The notes beneath the pieces are model-generated. The model worked only from the letters and a program-made list of their open reading frames with translations, ran no database searches and had not been told where the DNA came from. 64,000 nucleotides of DNA, taken from assembly GCA_033439265.1 (NCBI GenBank), contig JAVTVX010000026.1, forward strand, positions 8,681,001 through 8,745,000. Direction: 5' to 3'. Positions within the stretch are counted from its first letter, which is position 1; every line of letters starts with the position of its first letter. The translations under genes and the position numbers were made by a program. Below, piece by piece: positions 12,401 to 24,994 of the stretch. Source of the DNA: Dillenia suffruticosa. Taxonomy: Eukaryota > Streptophyta > Magnoliopsida > Dilleniales > Dilleniaceae.

Positions 12401-13900
12401 CAGTTGACTCTGAACATTCCCCTGCTCATACTCAGATCCTTAGACAAATTAAACAGGAGGAATTACTCAAACTCCTTCCTACCTCTTGGATCACTCATTA
12501 TGAACAAAACCAATAACCTCAGCCCATCTAACCAGATGGATCTGTTTATATCTCTTTTGAGTCAAAAAGGCTAGTCTAAAATAATCCTTTCTCGAAGATA
12601 AGCATAATACAATAGACTGATCCTTCTGATGATGAAACATGTTGCTGTCACAGTTCAATCCCAATCTTATACTTCACAAATGAAAGGACTCTAGTTTACC
12701 CCTTTCAAGATGACAAGGGACACAAGTATTGGAATATATGCTCATGTGAGTCATGCCTTGCTGATGATAATGATGATGATGATGAAGATGAAAGTCCAAA
12801 AAATTGGAGACCAAGGTGACCACGTTCAACTTATTCTCAATGGAAGCTTGAAAAGCTTTGTAAAAAGGGTGACTCTCGTGTTAGCCTCTTGGGAGAATCC
12901 AGTCCTAGGAATTTCTAGTACTATGTCATCTATTCAAGTAACCTTCTAACTAATCTAGATAGAGTTGAAAAAACTGATGTTGACGTCTCCAACAAGCCAA
13001 ATTAAGATAAGGTAGTTATGCTACCTCAAAGTTGGAGAACTGTGACCTGACCCAACTCCATCAAAACTAAGGAAATTTGGAAGCCCAAAATAAATCAGAG
13101 TATTTCATTTAGTTATTACATGATTTAGTCTACTTCATAATCACTACCATCAGTAACATATTTTCTTCCTCTTCAATTTGAGGATTCTTATTCCCATTAT
13201 TGGAAGATTTCTGCTCTAGTAATCATACAATTGGATGGTTCTAGATTATCTATCTCTCCTACAAAAAAGATGTTAAATTGGTAGATCCAAAATGCTTTAG
13301 CACAAAATCATATGCTAAGAGTGATTCATCTCTCCCAAAGAATTTCCATCCAGAATATTGATATTCACCAACAGACATTAACCAATCAATTGTAAGACTT
13401 TTAAACAAAAATGATAGCCCTCATTGCTCAGTTGAAGGAAGACATACAATCATGGCACCATAAACTGCTCTACCAAATTAGAACTTAGGGATTCAACTCA
13501 AATTGTGCAAGAAATGAAAATGATATTAGAAACCTCCAAGAATAACTCAGAGATTTACAAAGACACTATGGAACATCATAGGGGATGCAATCCCAACTAA
13601 GGCATTAACATTTACCATCCTTGAACAACCAAGATCCTTTTGGTTATCCAATTATACTCCAATTCCCCTCCTCCAAGCCCAGTTGATAGCTTAGTCTCAA
13701 ATCTCCCAACAACATCAACTATATCTCCGATTTCCCAATAGCATCAATCTTCACCCCCCATAATCATACTCCTAGATTCTCCAACAACAACAACAACCAT
13801 CATCACCACCCAATACCTCCTTAGTTGTTCCAGAATCTCCCCAATCTTCAACATGAGTTCCATGAAGAAAACAAAACACTTATACACCATCTACTTCATA
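12401..13900 (+). pseudogene. EPRV copy B linker region (acidic CxC block, coiled coil, Pro/Gln-rich)
   Basis: Broken plus-strand coding between the movement-protein and coat regions. About 12640-12960 carries a GHKYWNICSCESC block followed by an Asp/Glu-rich tract. About 13200-13560 has heptad-like hydrophobic spacing compatible with a coiled coil. About 13600-13900 is Pro/Ser/Asn/His-rich. Copies A and C keep the same order. Numerous in-frame stops are present. Function is not known beyond its place in the polyprotein. Confidence 0.6.
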
Positions 13901-14980
13901 GAATCCACATATGATGATAAACCTACATCACTCAGGCCATCTTAATTTCCTCCAAACCACCCAACAAGAAATTGAAAAACCCAACTTGCTCTCACCTATT
14001 ACCTTACCACCTGATTCTCTCATTCCTTTTGACAGCCTTTTCATGGTTGATCAAAACCTAGAGGAAGGACATGATTTATACTAAGTTGAAACACAAGAAC
14101 CTACTATCTTTCCATCTTTTACCTGATTCCTCTACATCTCTGATATTCTTGATTGATGATATTCATGTGGATAGGTAACACAAGTTCCTTGAATTTATGA
14201 ATTTTGGAGAAGCTGAATTACTGAAAGGTCAAACAATCACAACAATTATTGCCTCAATTCTTGGAAAAATTGGTGGGTAGCTAAAACATTGATGGGTTAA
14301 TTTGGGTGCTTATAAACAACAGACAATCCTGAATCTTCTAGATTTCAACTAGTTTATGAAGATACTTTATGAAAAACTTTTAGGAGATCTAGTAGCAAAA
14401 GATATTCTGCTTAGAGCAGAATATCTCCAAATAAAATGTATGTCATTCAAACCTAAACATCTAGAAGAATATTACAAGTAAATAAGTCAAAGATTCTATA
14501 TCATTGGAGAAATGTATGATCCTAATCTCAAGTATGTCTATCTCAATTCTCTTCCACCTCCCCTTAGGAGTGAATGCTCCAATTGGCTAGCAAACAACAA
14601 TTAGTCTCTAGCAGATTGTTGTCTTGGTCATTTATACCAACAATCTCTTCGAGTTCTTCCGCAGCTTTGCAATATCAGAAAATTCAATGAAGAGATATCT
14701 CATAAAGGCAAAGCTCTAGATCTCGCATGTTGAAAATTCAATCCTATGTGTTCTTTAAGATGCTGATGCTACAAGAAGAAACATAGTAAGGGTTCAAGGG
14801 TCAAAAAATACAAGCACTTCTCAAAAATAGAAATTTCAAAGAAAAAGATTTTGATTTCTTAGACTTAAGAAGAAGAAAGGAAGCAAATCCAAATGTTTTA
14901 TCTTTGAAAAATCTTGTCATTTTACAAAAACCTATCCCTTAAAATCTAAGAAAAAGAATATCGTGGTGCAGATCAACTCT
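13901..14980 (+). pseudogene. EPRV copy B coat/gag-like region with degenerate zinc finger
   Basis: Heavily interrupted coat-protein region. Alignment by eye with copies A (about 5400-4640) and C (38886-38537 plus 20878-20171) shows shared blocks, for example one around 14400-14600 near the Leu-Pro-Pro-Pro turn. The finger at 14894-14939 keeps the first Cys and the His but lacks the second and last Cys. A basic Lys/Arg-rich stretch surrounds the finger, as expected for nucleic-acid binding. Confidence 0.6.
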
Positions 14981-14999
14981 CTTGGAATTATGGTAGAAA

Positions 15000-15500
15000 A
15001 AAAATGATGATCTTGAGTTTGTATTCTCTGTAGACGATGAATATAGTCTAGTTGCTATTCTTACTATTCAAATTGATTTTGAAGAAGACACTTTTAGTTT
15101 TTCTGATTTAGACTCTATAAATGAAGCTCTAGATAAAATAGCCATGATTATGGGACTTTTTGCTTTATCACCTCAAGTTCATCTCCCTTGAACTTAGACA
15201 ACAATACTATTAAGGGAAAAATAAATTCCTGTAATTGCATTCTATGATACAATATCTATTACATTAATCATTCAACTGGACATCCTTCCGAAGTAGTATT
15301 GGTAGCCATGTTCGCAGACGTTTATGGTAGCAAATGGTGAAACATTCACAATTGAACTGATAGCAAGCCAATTATAGTCACACTTCTAGTAGGCCTCATA
15401 ATCACTTACAAATTCTATGGGTCGGATCTTCCCAAGAAACTATTGCTTGTAGAATTTGACATACTGCATGAATATTCAATTAATTGGACTCTAAAAGGAC
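15000..15500 (+). pseudogene. EPRV copy B aspartic protease region
   Basis: Plus-strand remnant matching the better-preserved piece of copy C (19672-20144). An acidic lead-in with several DE/DS residues precedes the pepsin-like core. The catalytic DTG position reads D-T followed by a non-Gly residue. Stops interrupt the frame. By homology it would cleave the polyprotein, but this copy cannot be functional. Confidence 0.6.
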
Positions 15501-15516
15501 TCTAACATTCTAAATA

Positions 15517-16500
15517 TCATATCACTCTATGAATATTATCATCAGTACTCTTCAACATTAATGCAAATATAGATCCATTCAACAAGATCAAGAGGTCCAT
15601 CATCTCTCGATCATATGCAGAATCCCATGAATAATTCAAATCAAAGTGTGCTAAACCACATTGAACAATATCAGAATTCTTTGTAAATTTGCCATTCAAG
15701 CCATTCATGGATAACACTCCAATAAGAGCTACACATTCTAGAATGAAGCCAGATCATTATAGCCCTTGTAGAATTGGAAAGTTTACAAAACTAAGGTCTC
15801 ATAGAGGTTACAGATTACTTGTCAAGCGCTCTATGTCAACCAATGATCAAAACAGATTCGAGAAAAGCTCAGACTGGTTATCAATTACCAGCCCTTGAAC
15901 CTATTTCTTGAAGATAATAAGTTTCCTCTACCTTAAAAGGAATCACTGTTCTAGTACCTACGCCTCACAACAATTTTTAACAAGTTTGATATGAGATTAG
16001 AATTCTAATAGCTTGGTATTTTACCAGAAAACAGACCAAAGATGGCATTTTGCGTTCCAGATCACCATTTTCAATGGACAGTAATTCCTTTTGGTCTCAA
16101 AATGGCACCTTCAAAGTTTCAAAAAACAATACTAAGAATTTATGGATTGATGGTCCTAAATATCCTCATTTACATTGCAGACATTCTTCTTTTCTAGACA
16201 TCATTGAAAATCACCTTGCACTCCTTCAAAAATTTCACTAGATTACTGTTGATCATGGAATTATGCTCTCAGAGAAGAAAATGATTATCAAAGAAAAGAA
16301 AATTGACTTTCTTAGAATAAAGATTAAGGATGGATGTATGCAGCTTCACCCACATATTGTTATTCTTCTCCAAGATGATCCATATGAGTTGACTACATAG
16401 ACGCAAATCCAATAGTTTCTTGGAGTAGTCCATTACATGGCTTCATTCATTGAAAAACTCAACAAACATACAGATGTTCTCTTTGCTCAGCTCAAGAAAA
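15517..16500 (+). pseudogene. EPRV copy B reverse transcriptase region
   Basis: Degenerate RT. It begins near the protease-RT junction (15689-15898 is open for 69 codons) and contains a PDHHFQWT-type block at about 16056-16083. The active-site motif at 16171-16182 reads YIAD, so the third catalytic residue is changed from Asp to Ala. The other three copies keep YIDD at this position. Stops and frameshifts are frequent. Confidence 0.7.
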
Positions 16501-17774
16501 TCATTCCACATAGTCTAACAAATTTATAGAAGCAATAAAATAACTCAAAATATTGGCCTCTAAGCTCCTACCATTAAAAATTCCAGGAAATAGTCTTAGG
16601 ATTTTGAAGACAAATGCAAATGATCACTATTAGACTGTAGTATTGATTGAAGAGATTCCAGATAAAATTAGACACATATGTGGATACAAAAGTGGCACCT
16701 TCATAACTGCTAAACTGAATTACCATTCAATAATTAAACAAATTTTAGTGGTTAAAAGAGGAACTCAAAATTTTGAATTTCATCTTTTGCCCTGCCATTT
16801 TGTTGTTGAAATGGTTATGTCATCATTTCTAGTGACATTAAAGTTCAAATACAAAACTCTTCCTCAACTACATCTGTTAAGATTGGTACAATAGTTTTCT
16901 CAATGCTTATTTATGGTGAAACATGTTAAAGGCAAAAACAATACTTTTGCAGACTTTCTGAGCAGAGTTCCACGGGCAAAGATCCCATCCCATGTGTTTT
17001 GGTGATTTATCCATTCGTTCCATGTCTTAACAAAGAATTGATGCCTCAGGAGCAATACCATCAAAATACCCAAACAATGGATCAGATAATGGTCTTATTT
17101 TAGGCTTACCGTTTCATCCATTATGGCCATATTGAAGATGCTTGAGATAATTAAAAGGTTCATTAGATCATACCGAAAAGAAACAAGAGTGCTAATCCAA
17201 AAGTTAGTTTAGATGGGAATTATTAGAATTTTGATAAAAGCTAATCCTTTCTCAAGATAATTATCCAATTGGATATTTCCACATGCATTGTTTATCCAGG
17301 ATCAAATAAACTTTATCAGCTATTAAAGACATTAAAAAATATGAGAGATATATTAGCTCAATTTCTACCATTCAATCAAGATCCATCTTTAAGAGCTCTT
17401 CTGATTCTGAATAAAGAAGATCCCAACACCAATGGTCCTAAAGTTATTGATGGCTCTATGTTTGTCACTTCACCAGAACAGAACTATTATTCGAGGATGC
17501 TCCACATGTTCACACTTAATCATATTCCTCTAGAATGTATCTCGAAATAGATCAGGGATAAAGAGACATGCTCGTGGGAGCTAAATGATATTTATCCAGC
17601 CCATTTCAAAAATAAAGTTGATTAGGCAACGGGGCTTTTCATTTGTGAACAATCCAATAACTAGGTAAATTATTGTGATGATAGCTCATCAGATTTTGAT
17701 TAGTCTGGTCTTCCACCAAGCCCAAAGATTCCTTATTGGACAGAAATAGACCTACCTCCACCACCATCACCATG
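16501..17774 (+). pseudogene. EPRV copy B RNase H and C-terminal region
   Basis: RNase H remnant: 16643-16894 is open for 83 codons, and the typical C-terminal block HVKGKNNTFADFLSR is readable at about 16923-16967. A tail of about 800 bases follows, including a 93-codon open piece at 17269-17550, and ends in a proline-rich stretch near 17760. Copies A and C preserve the same tail. The tail's function is unknown. Confidence 0.65.
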
Positions 17775-18062
17775 ATGAGATTCTTCATGATGAGATTCCA
17801 TTACTTTAGCTTTTGTTTTTAGTTTTTTGCTGTTTCAAAGTGTGTCCTTTGCTTTGTAAAAGTTGTTTTCTTTTTCTTTTTCTTTAGTTTTTGTCAACCT
17901 TTAGCTTTTCTTGGTGTGCAATTGTTGTGGTGTGTAAGATAAGCTTTGTATGAGTGTGGTGTGAGCTGTATTTTTAGCTTTTGTCTATGTATTTTGTCAT
18001 GGATGTTGTAATATGGTGTGTTTTTTTTATTATAAATAAGAGCATTGAAGAGTGGCTCAGGG
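17775..18062 (+). promoter_or_regulatory. EPRV copy B intergenic region with TATA box
   Basis: Non-coding region following the copy B polyprotein. It shares extended blocks with 1553-1795 (minus) and 11494-11640 (minus). A TATA box TTATAAATA lies at about 18030-18038, about 150 bases after the first conserved block. By analogy it is the pregenomic RNA promoter. It ends abruptly near 18062, where the copy C polyprotein begins in the opposite direction. Confidence 0.6.
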
Positions 18063-18880
18063 AGCCTATGAGTTATCATCACAATAATTTACCAAATTCT
18101 TGGACTGTTCATAGATCAAAAGCCCCATTGCCTGATTAACTTTATTTTGAAATGGGTCGGGTAAATATCACCTGGCTCTCATGAGTATGTCTCTTTATCT
18201 CTGATCTGTTTCGGGATACATTTTAGAGGAATGTGATTAAGTATGAACATGTGGAGCATCTTGAAATAATGTTTCTATCCTGGTGAAGTGACAAACATAG
18301 AGCCATCAGTAACTCTAGCACCATTGGTGTTCGTATCTTCTTTATTTAGAATCAGAAGAGTTGTCGGAGATGGACCTTGATTGAATAGTACAAGTTGAGC
18401 TAATATATCTCTTGGATTTGTTAACATCCTTAACATTTGATAAAGTCCACTTGATCCCGAATAGATACTTGGATGCAGAAAGATCCAATTTGATAAATAT
18501 CTTGAGAAAGGATCAGCTTTTATCAAAATTCCAATAATTCCTATCTGAACTAGCTTTTGGATTAACACCCTTGCTTCTTTTGGGAATGATCTGATGAACC
18601 TTTCATTTATCTTGAACATCTTTAAATATAGCCATAATGGATCAAATAGTAAGTCTAAAATAGGATCATTATCTAATCTATATTTTGCAACGTATGCTGC
18701 GAGAAAACCTATATGATCAATTGTCTAGCTATTATGATGGTATTGCTCCTCGATCTGAGGCATCAATTCTATGTTAAGACATAGAACGAATGGATAAATC
18801 ACCGAAACACATGAGATCAGACTATTGAGTGAAATCTTTGCCGATGGAATTTTTGACGGTGAAATTTTTGAAGGAGTGCA
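18063..18880 (-). pseudogene. EPRV copy C C-terminal tail
   Basis: Minus-strand polyprotein tail equal to copy B 17060-17700. The open piece 18275-18619 (114 codons) is the best preserved version of this region in the window. Between about 18800 and 18890 the sequence jumps from the tail directly into RT, so the RNase H domain is deleted in this copy. Confidence 0.65.
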
Positions 18881-19660
18881 AAGTGATTTTCAATAGTGTT
18901 TAAGAAAAGAATAATGTCATCAATGTAAATGAGAATATTCGGGATCATCGATCCATAAATTCTTAGCATTGATTTCTAAAACTTTGAAAAGGCCATTTTG
19001 AGACTAAAAGTCATTACTGTCCATTGAAAATGGTGATTTGGAATGCAAAATGCCATCTTTTCTTTGTCTTCTAGAAAAATATCAAGATGCCAGAATCATG
19101 CTTTCATATCAAACTTGCTGAAAATAGTTGCATGTTGTAGGTATTGGAATAATGTTTCGTTTAGAGGTAGATAGAACTTATCATCTTCAAAAAATAGATT
19201 CAATGGCTGGTAATTGATAACCAATTCGAACTTTCCTCAAACTTGCTCCGATCTTTCTTGACATAGAATGCTTGACAAACCCACGGAGAGTTTGTGGCTT
19301 TTATGAGACCTTGGTTTTGTAAGTTTCCAATTCTGTGAGGGTTAATTTTTAATGATTTAGCTTCATTCAAGGATGAGTAGCTTTTGTGGAAGTAGTATCC
19401 ACGAGTGGCTTGAATGGCAAATTGACTAAGAATTCTGATCTTGTCCAAAGTGATTTAACACACTTTGACTTGAATTCTTCATGGAATTCTACGCATGATC
19501 GGGAGTTGATAACCTCTTGATCTCGTTGAATAGATCTACATTTGTACTAATGTTGAAGAGTACCGATGATGGCATCCATGGAGTGATATGATCTTCAGAA
19601 TCTTGCAATCCTTTCAGAATTCAATTTATTGAATAGCCACGTAGGATATCAAATCCTACA
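18881..19660 (-). pseudogene. EPRV copy C reverse transcriptase region (RNase H deleted)
   Basis: Minus-strand RT remnant. The open piece 19200-19448 (82 codons) covers the N-terminal part, including a SPWVCQAFYVKK block typical of caulimovirid RT. YIDD is readable at 18916-18927. Just downstream, homology stops and the C-terminal tail begins, so the RT connection/RNase H portion is lost. Confidence 0.7.
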
Positions 19661-20170
19661 GGCAATGGTTTCTAAGGAAGATCCAATCCATAGAATTTGT
19701 GAGTGATTATGAGGGCTGCCAGAAGTCTGATTGTAATTGGCTTGTTAATCAGCTTAATTGTGAATGGTTTACCATTTGCTGTGATAAACGTTTGCGAATA
19801 TGGCCACCAATATTGCCTCAGAAGGATGTCTAGATGAATGATTGATAAAATAGATCGTGTATCATAAAATGCAATTACAAGAATTTCTTCTTCCTTTAAT
19901 AGAATTGTTGCCCGAGTCAATGAAGTTGAATTTGATGTGATCAAGCAAACAGTCTCATAATCATAGTTAGTTCATCTAGAGCTTCATCGAAAGAGTCTAA
20001 ATTAGAAGAATTAAAAGTGTCATCTTCAGAATCAATTTGGATAACGAGAACAGCATCTGGACTATATTCATCGTTTGTAAAGAACATAGACTCAAGATCA
20101 GCATTTTCTTTTACCTCAATTTCGAGGGATTTAATCTGTGTCATGATATTCTTCTTCTTAGATTTTGAGG
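19661..20170 (-). pseudogene. EPRV copy C aspartic protease region
   Basis: Two adjacent open pieces, 19941-20144 (67 codons, acidic lead-in) and 19672-19944 (90 codons), overlap in different frames. The second holds the protease core ILVIAFYDTRS, with the Gly of the DTG triad replaced by Arg, then a PYSQTFITANGKPF block. The best-preserved protease among the copies, but inactive by its catalytic loop and frameshift. Confidence 0.7.
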
Positions 20171-20883
20171 GACAGTTTTTGTAAAATGACCAGATTTGTC
20201 ATAGATAAAACATCTGGATGACTTGTTGCTTGCTTTCTTCTTCTTGAGTTTGAGAAATCTGAATTTTTTTCTTTGAAATTTCTGTTTTAAGAAGTGCTTG
20301 GATTTTTTGACCCTTGAACCCTAACTAGGTTTCTTCTTGCAGCACGAGCATCTTGAAGAGCACATAGGATTGCATTTTGAACATGCGAGATCTAGAGCTT
20401 TGCCATTATGAGATATTTCTTTGTTGAATTTTCTAACATTGCAAAAATGCTAAAAAACTTGAAGAGATATTTGATATAAATGACCAAGAGAACAGTCTGC
20501 TAGGGACTTATTGTTGCTTGCTAGCCAATTAGAGCATTCACTCCCAAGGGGAGGTGGAAGAGAACTGAGATAGACCCTCTTGAGATTAGGATCATGCATT
20601 CCTACAATGACATAGAATTTCTAGCTCATTTTCTTGTAATGTTATTCCATATGTTTGGGCTTGAATGACATGCATTTCATTTGGAGATATTTTGCTCTAA
20701 ACAAAGCATCTTTTGCTGCTGGGTCTCATAAAAATTCTTTATAAAATATTTTCATAAACTGGTTGAGATTTGAAAGATTCAAGATTGTCTGCTGTTTATA
20801 AGCACCCAAATTGATCCACCAATGTTTTAGCTACCTACCAAGTTTTACAAGAATTGAGGCAATTACTACTCTGATTGTTTGAT
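20171..20883 (-). pseudogene. EPRV copy C coat/gag-like region, 3' part
   Basis: Minus-strand coat region, including the degenerate zinc finger at 20171-20212 (first Cys and His kept, second Cys reads Tyr). It breaks off at 20883, where the Athila element inserted, and resumes at 38537. Confidence 0.65.
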
Positions 20884-22288
20884 CACTATGCAATTTTGAT
20901 ATTACGATTTCGGGCAAATATATCCTACTCAAGTGTTGGGTGTAGTGCAAGCAAATATTATTCCTACGAGAACATTTTGTACAACTAACTATAAACTATC
21001 TTATCTAAATTGGATAAATCAAATCACAATTACGAAAATATTAAAAATAACAAAAATATTAAAAGCCATGAATCAATGGATAAGGTCCCTAAGACGTCAA
21101 TTTCATTTTTTCTTAATCTTTCCCCCTGACTGATCTTTTCCAATTCCTTAAGTTTGTTGACAAAAGAATTATTATTTATGATGACATATTTATCCAATAT
21201 TAATTTCATTCAATGGTCATACAATGAAACCCTAATTTGATTAACTAAAACTCAATGGTCATATAATCTTGATTAAGTCAAAATGCATTAAGTTATATGG
21301 AAAATTTGTATTTTAGGGTTTTCCCTAAAATCCCACACATAAAATTAATCTTCTTCGGTCAATCTCATAATCTTATATGGGTTTTATTGCTACACACTAA
21401 TCTCACATAATTATATCGTCATACTTGCAACCAATCTCAACTCATCAAAATGTAAGTTCCTATACGTTCGAAATATTAAGATCAATAATAAAATTTCATT
21501 AAATAATAATCATGTCAATAATTCTTAAAGAAAAGAACTAAATTCAAACCATAGTATTAATTAAATAACAGAGTCCATTGAGTACTGGAACAAAAGAAAT
21601 TGACTAAACATAATAAAGAAAAATAAAAAAATAAAAGTCTAAAATTTGTGTGGAAAAAGTCATGGGAGGGGAATGAATAGAGTTGTGGAATTAATGTTGT
21701 CGTGAATCCTCCCTGGTATTGTATTTATAGAACTAAAAGCCTAAAAGTATTTGGAAACTTGAGTTTTTTGGAAACTTCATGTTTGATTTTTATTTGGGAA
21801 CTTGCTATTGTTATGTGATAAGGATCCCTAGCTTTCCCAAAATTGTAAAAACTTCCTCTCCCTTGAATTTAGAGACTCTTGAAATTTTTTAACAATTGAA
21901 TTCTGAAAATATCTCATTAATATACATTTAGTAGTTTCATTTTTCAATATGGATTCCTTTCTCAACACTACAACAATTTTAGCCCAATTTTTGGATATAC
22001 TCTTGCCTAAATTTGTCTTCGGACTCTTCACAAGATTTGTAGATCTTGAAATTTTCTTTCTAACGCTACAAGAATCACTTCAATCGAACATTGGAGTAGA
22101 AAGTTATGTCCAAATTCGTAATAGTTGTCTGTGCAGTTTTAAATTAGAAAGTAACCCCAATGTTTCCTAAATCATTATTTACAAAATTAAATGAATGTAA
22201 AATCATAAATATGGTTTAAAACCGTCCTAAAATTCATAAATAAATTCTAAAATAATAAAATTTAAATGTATAAAAATTATTGCTATCA
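20884..22288 (-). repeat. Athila-like element, 3' LTR
   Basis: Aligns over its whole length with 37205-38536. The terminal TG is mutated to CA at 20884-20885 (the right copy begins TGTTATGC). It ends TGCTATCA. As the element reads on the minus strand, this is the downstream LTR. Differences from the right LTR are frequent, including small indels, so the insertion is old. Confidence 0.85.
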
Positions 22289-23900
22289 AATATCTCCATA
22301 ATTGAATATTTGCTTGTTCTCAAACAAGACAAATAATAAAACAATTTTTTTCCAAAACCAATTCAAGTTTTTCAAAATTCTAACCATGGGTATGACTAAT
22401 TTAGATCGAAATTATAATCAAAACAACCAATATTTCCTAACATTTAGCACTCGAGAAACTATTGCATCTCCTATGGTCTCCTTGAAATCACGAACAATGC
22501 AAAATTCAAACACTCTCGCACTAGTTGCACTTAATGCAAAGAAAAATATATAAAGAAAATAAGATTCGACTATTCTATACACTCAATTTTATGGTAAGGT
22601 ATGTGTATCATTCAAATTAACATAATGATATAATATTATCATAAATTTGCTAATATATCAAATTTTCATCATTAGAATATATGAAATCCATGTACCAATC
22701 AAAAACTCTTCCATTTGATTGTAATGTGATTACGATTAAGGGTAGGATAAAAAGACACAAATGTTGGGTGAAAAATAATTGACTAAAAATACTCTAGTAT
22801 CAAGACATGGTGTTCTTCACACTAAAGTAAAGAAAATACTAACTTCCACAACTTCTGATCTCAAAATTTGTATAGTACTCCAATTCTGAATATGTAACAA
22901 TATATTACTCCTCCAAAGTAAAGAATATATAATGGAAATCCAACTAAAAAATAAATAAATTCAAGAATACAAAATGTTTTTTTCTCAATTTATTTTTCTT
23001 TTTTCACTTTCTTTCTTTTTTTTTTCAACTGGTACTATTTCATTTTTTTTTTCAATTTTGGCTATTTTTTGTGCTAGTTCAACAAGATAATTCCTAAAAA
23101 TATAGAAAACTCCAATATAAAAAACCAAAATGCCTAAAAACATAATATCATGCTATCAACTATAAGTATATTAGTGAATTTGGGTTCAAAATTTGGAGTT
23201 AGAAAAAATAGGCTATGGGATAAATTATGTGGAAATTTAAGAAAAAAAAGATCTAAACTCAAATCGGTTATCTAAGTGATATAAAATATTAGGGATTGTA
23301 TTTTTTGAAATTCAAAAGTGTGTTTAATTATTTTGGTGTATGAAAATAAAAAAATGTGGTTTCAAAATGTATAACAAAACAAGTTTTAGAATGTTTAAAT
23401 CATATATGATATATGCTCAACAAGAAAAATGAGAGCACAAAGAATTACATTTTAGAACTAAATTCCTTACTTGAGTAATTTTTTGTACTGAATCTTACAT
23501 GTCTATATTTCAAATCAACCATAAAATGATGAATAGATAATCATGTACCAAATAAACACTAATACCAATTATCTTTCATACAACTTGACTCAAATCAAGC
23601 GATACACAAATACTAGAAAACTCGAGAAATTTTTGTTGGTATGGAAAAATTTTAGTAAAAAGACCTAAATTTTTTGTTTTAAATTTTTTAAGTTTTTTTT
23701 TCTAAAAATTTCCTAAAAGAATTAGAAACAAAATGTATGCTCCCCCATACTTAAGTCAAATATTGTCCATAATGTGTAAGAAAATAAAGATAATAAAATA
23801 AACATAAGAGAGTTGAAAACTACCCTAATAAAGTAGATAAATTTGCAACTTCCTCTTTAATAATTTCTTTTGTTCTCATAGATCATTACACCATGTTCAT
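22289..23900 (-). other. Athila-like element, non-coding region before the 3' LTR
   Basis: AT-rich, no supported gene. The minus strand next to the LTR reads ATTATGGAGATATT, a weak candidate polypurine tract. Homopolymer T/A runs occur near 22975-23060 and 23690-23710. The rest shows nothing recognisable. Confidence 0.5.
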
Positions 23901-23903
23901 TCA

Positions 23904-24245
23904 TTACTTCATGCAATGCCTTTGTCCTTTATAAATTTGTGTATCATCATATGCCTCATTTTTCCATTCCTCTAGCTTATTTAATCCTAACATCCCTTGT
24001 TTACCTATATCAATACTCCTTTTTGGTTGAAATTCAATTAAATTCACACCCAAAATAGTGTAGGCACTAACATATTCATTATCTAGAAAGTTATGATTTA
24101 CGTGTAATGAATTAACAATACAGTTTTCAAGAAAACCACTAAAATAAAAAAACATTAAGTTCATGATCATGTTTTGTAATTTTATCAAAGCAATCCACTT
24201 TAAAAATAACTTATTTACCAAAATTTCTCTTTGAATGAGAAACAT
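23904..24245 (-). pseudogene. Athila-like integrase C-terminal fragment
   Basis: An open piece of 113 codons. The C-terminal half (LNKLEEWKNEAYDDTQIYK) matches the conserved helix found downstream of the integrase core in Tat/Athila elements, where the usual form is L-N-E-L-E-E-x-R-x-x-A-Y-E-N-x-x-I-Y-K. The DDE catalytic residues lie upstream and are not present. This is recognition by eye; a profile search would settle it. Confidence 0.55.
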
Positions 24246-24462
24246 CTAACTCAAATTTTCATTATTAACTCACAAAATTAACTTTCTAACATAAACATCT
24301 ATCAAGGCTCGTGCGGTGGCAAGAAAAAGTTGACCTAGAATTAAAGAAATACCCTCATCATCATCTATACCCAAGAGACAAGATCAACAGAAAAAATAAA
24401 TTTATCAATTTTAACTAGTATATTCTTGACAATACCTCTTGAATATTTTATACTTTTATCAG

Positions 24463-24994
24463 CTATTTGTAAGAAATATTTATATGTTGATATTTCTTTA
24501 ATCCTAATTTAAAGAACATGGAATAAGGCATGATATTCACACCAGCACCAAGATCACATAAACCTTTAGAAAAATCAGTTTGACCAATAGTGCAAGGAAT
24601 AGAGAAACTCATTGGATCCTTGAATTTCGATGAAAGCTTTCTTTGTAAAATCGCAGAGCACTCCTTTGTAAGTTTGACTATAGAAACCTGATCCAACTTT
24701 CTCTTATTAATGATCACATTCTTAAGGAATCCTAAGTAACTTGACACCTGTTTGATGACATCTAAAAAAGGAATATTAATGTGTAATTTCTTACAAATTT
24801 TTAAAAATTTTTCAAATTCTGCATTTGAACGTAAAAAACACCCTGACAAAAGGGTTAAGGGTTTCATTCAAATGTAAAGTACTTCCTTGTCTTGAATCTG
24901 GTGCTTTGACTTTCTCATTTGTAGGCTTTTTGACCTTTTCCTTTTCCTCTTGTTTTTCCTCTTCATCCTTGGACTGATTTGGTACCTCTTGCAA
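24463..24994 (-). pseudogene. Athila-like gag end and aspartic protease
   Basis: Two overlapping open pieces on the minus strand. 24812-24994 (60 codons) is Lys/Glu-rich, as in the gag-protease linker. 24463-24867 (134 codons) is the retropepsin-like domain: L-x-x-L-T-x-E-C-S-A-I-L-Q-R-K-L, then F-S-I-P-C-T-I-G and C-D-L-G-A-G-V-N-I-M-P-Y. DLGA in place of DTGA is normal for Athila/Tat families. The -1/+1 overlap of the two frames is one reason to call the gene broken. Confidence 0.8.
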
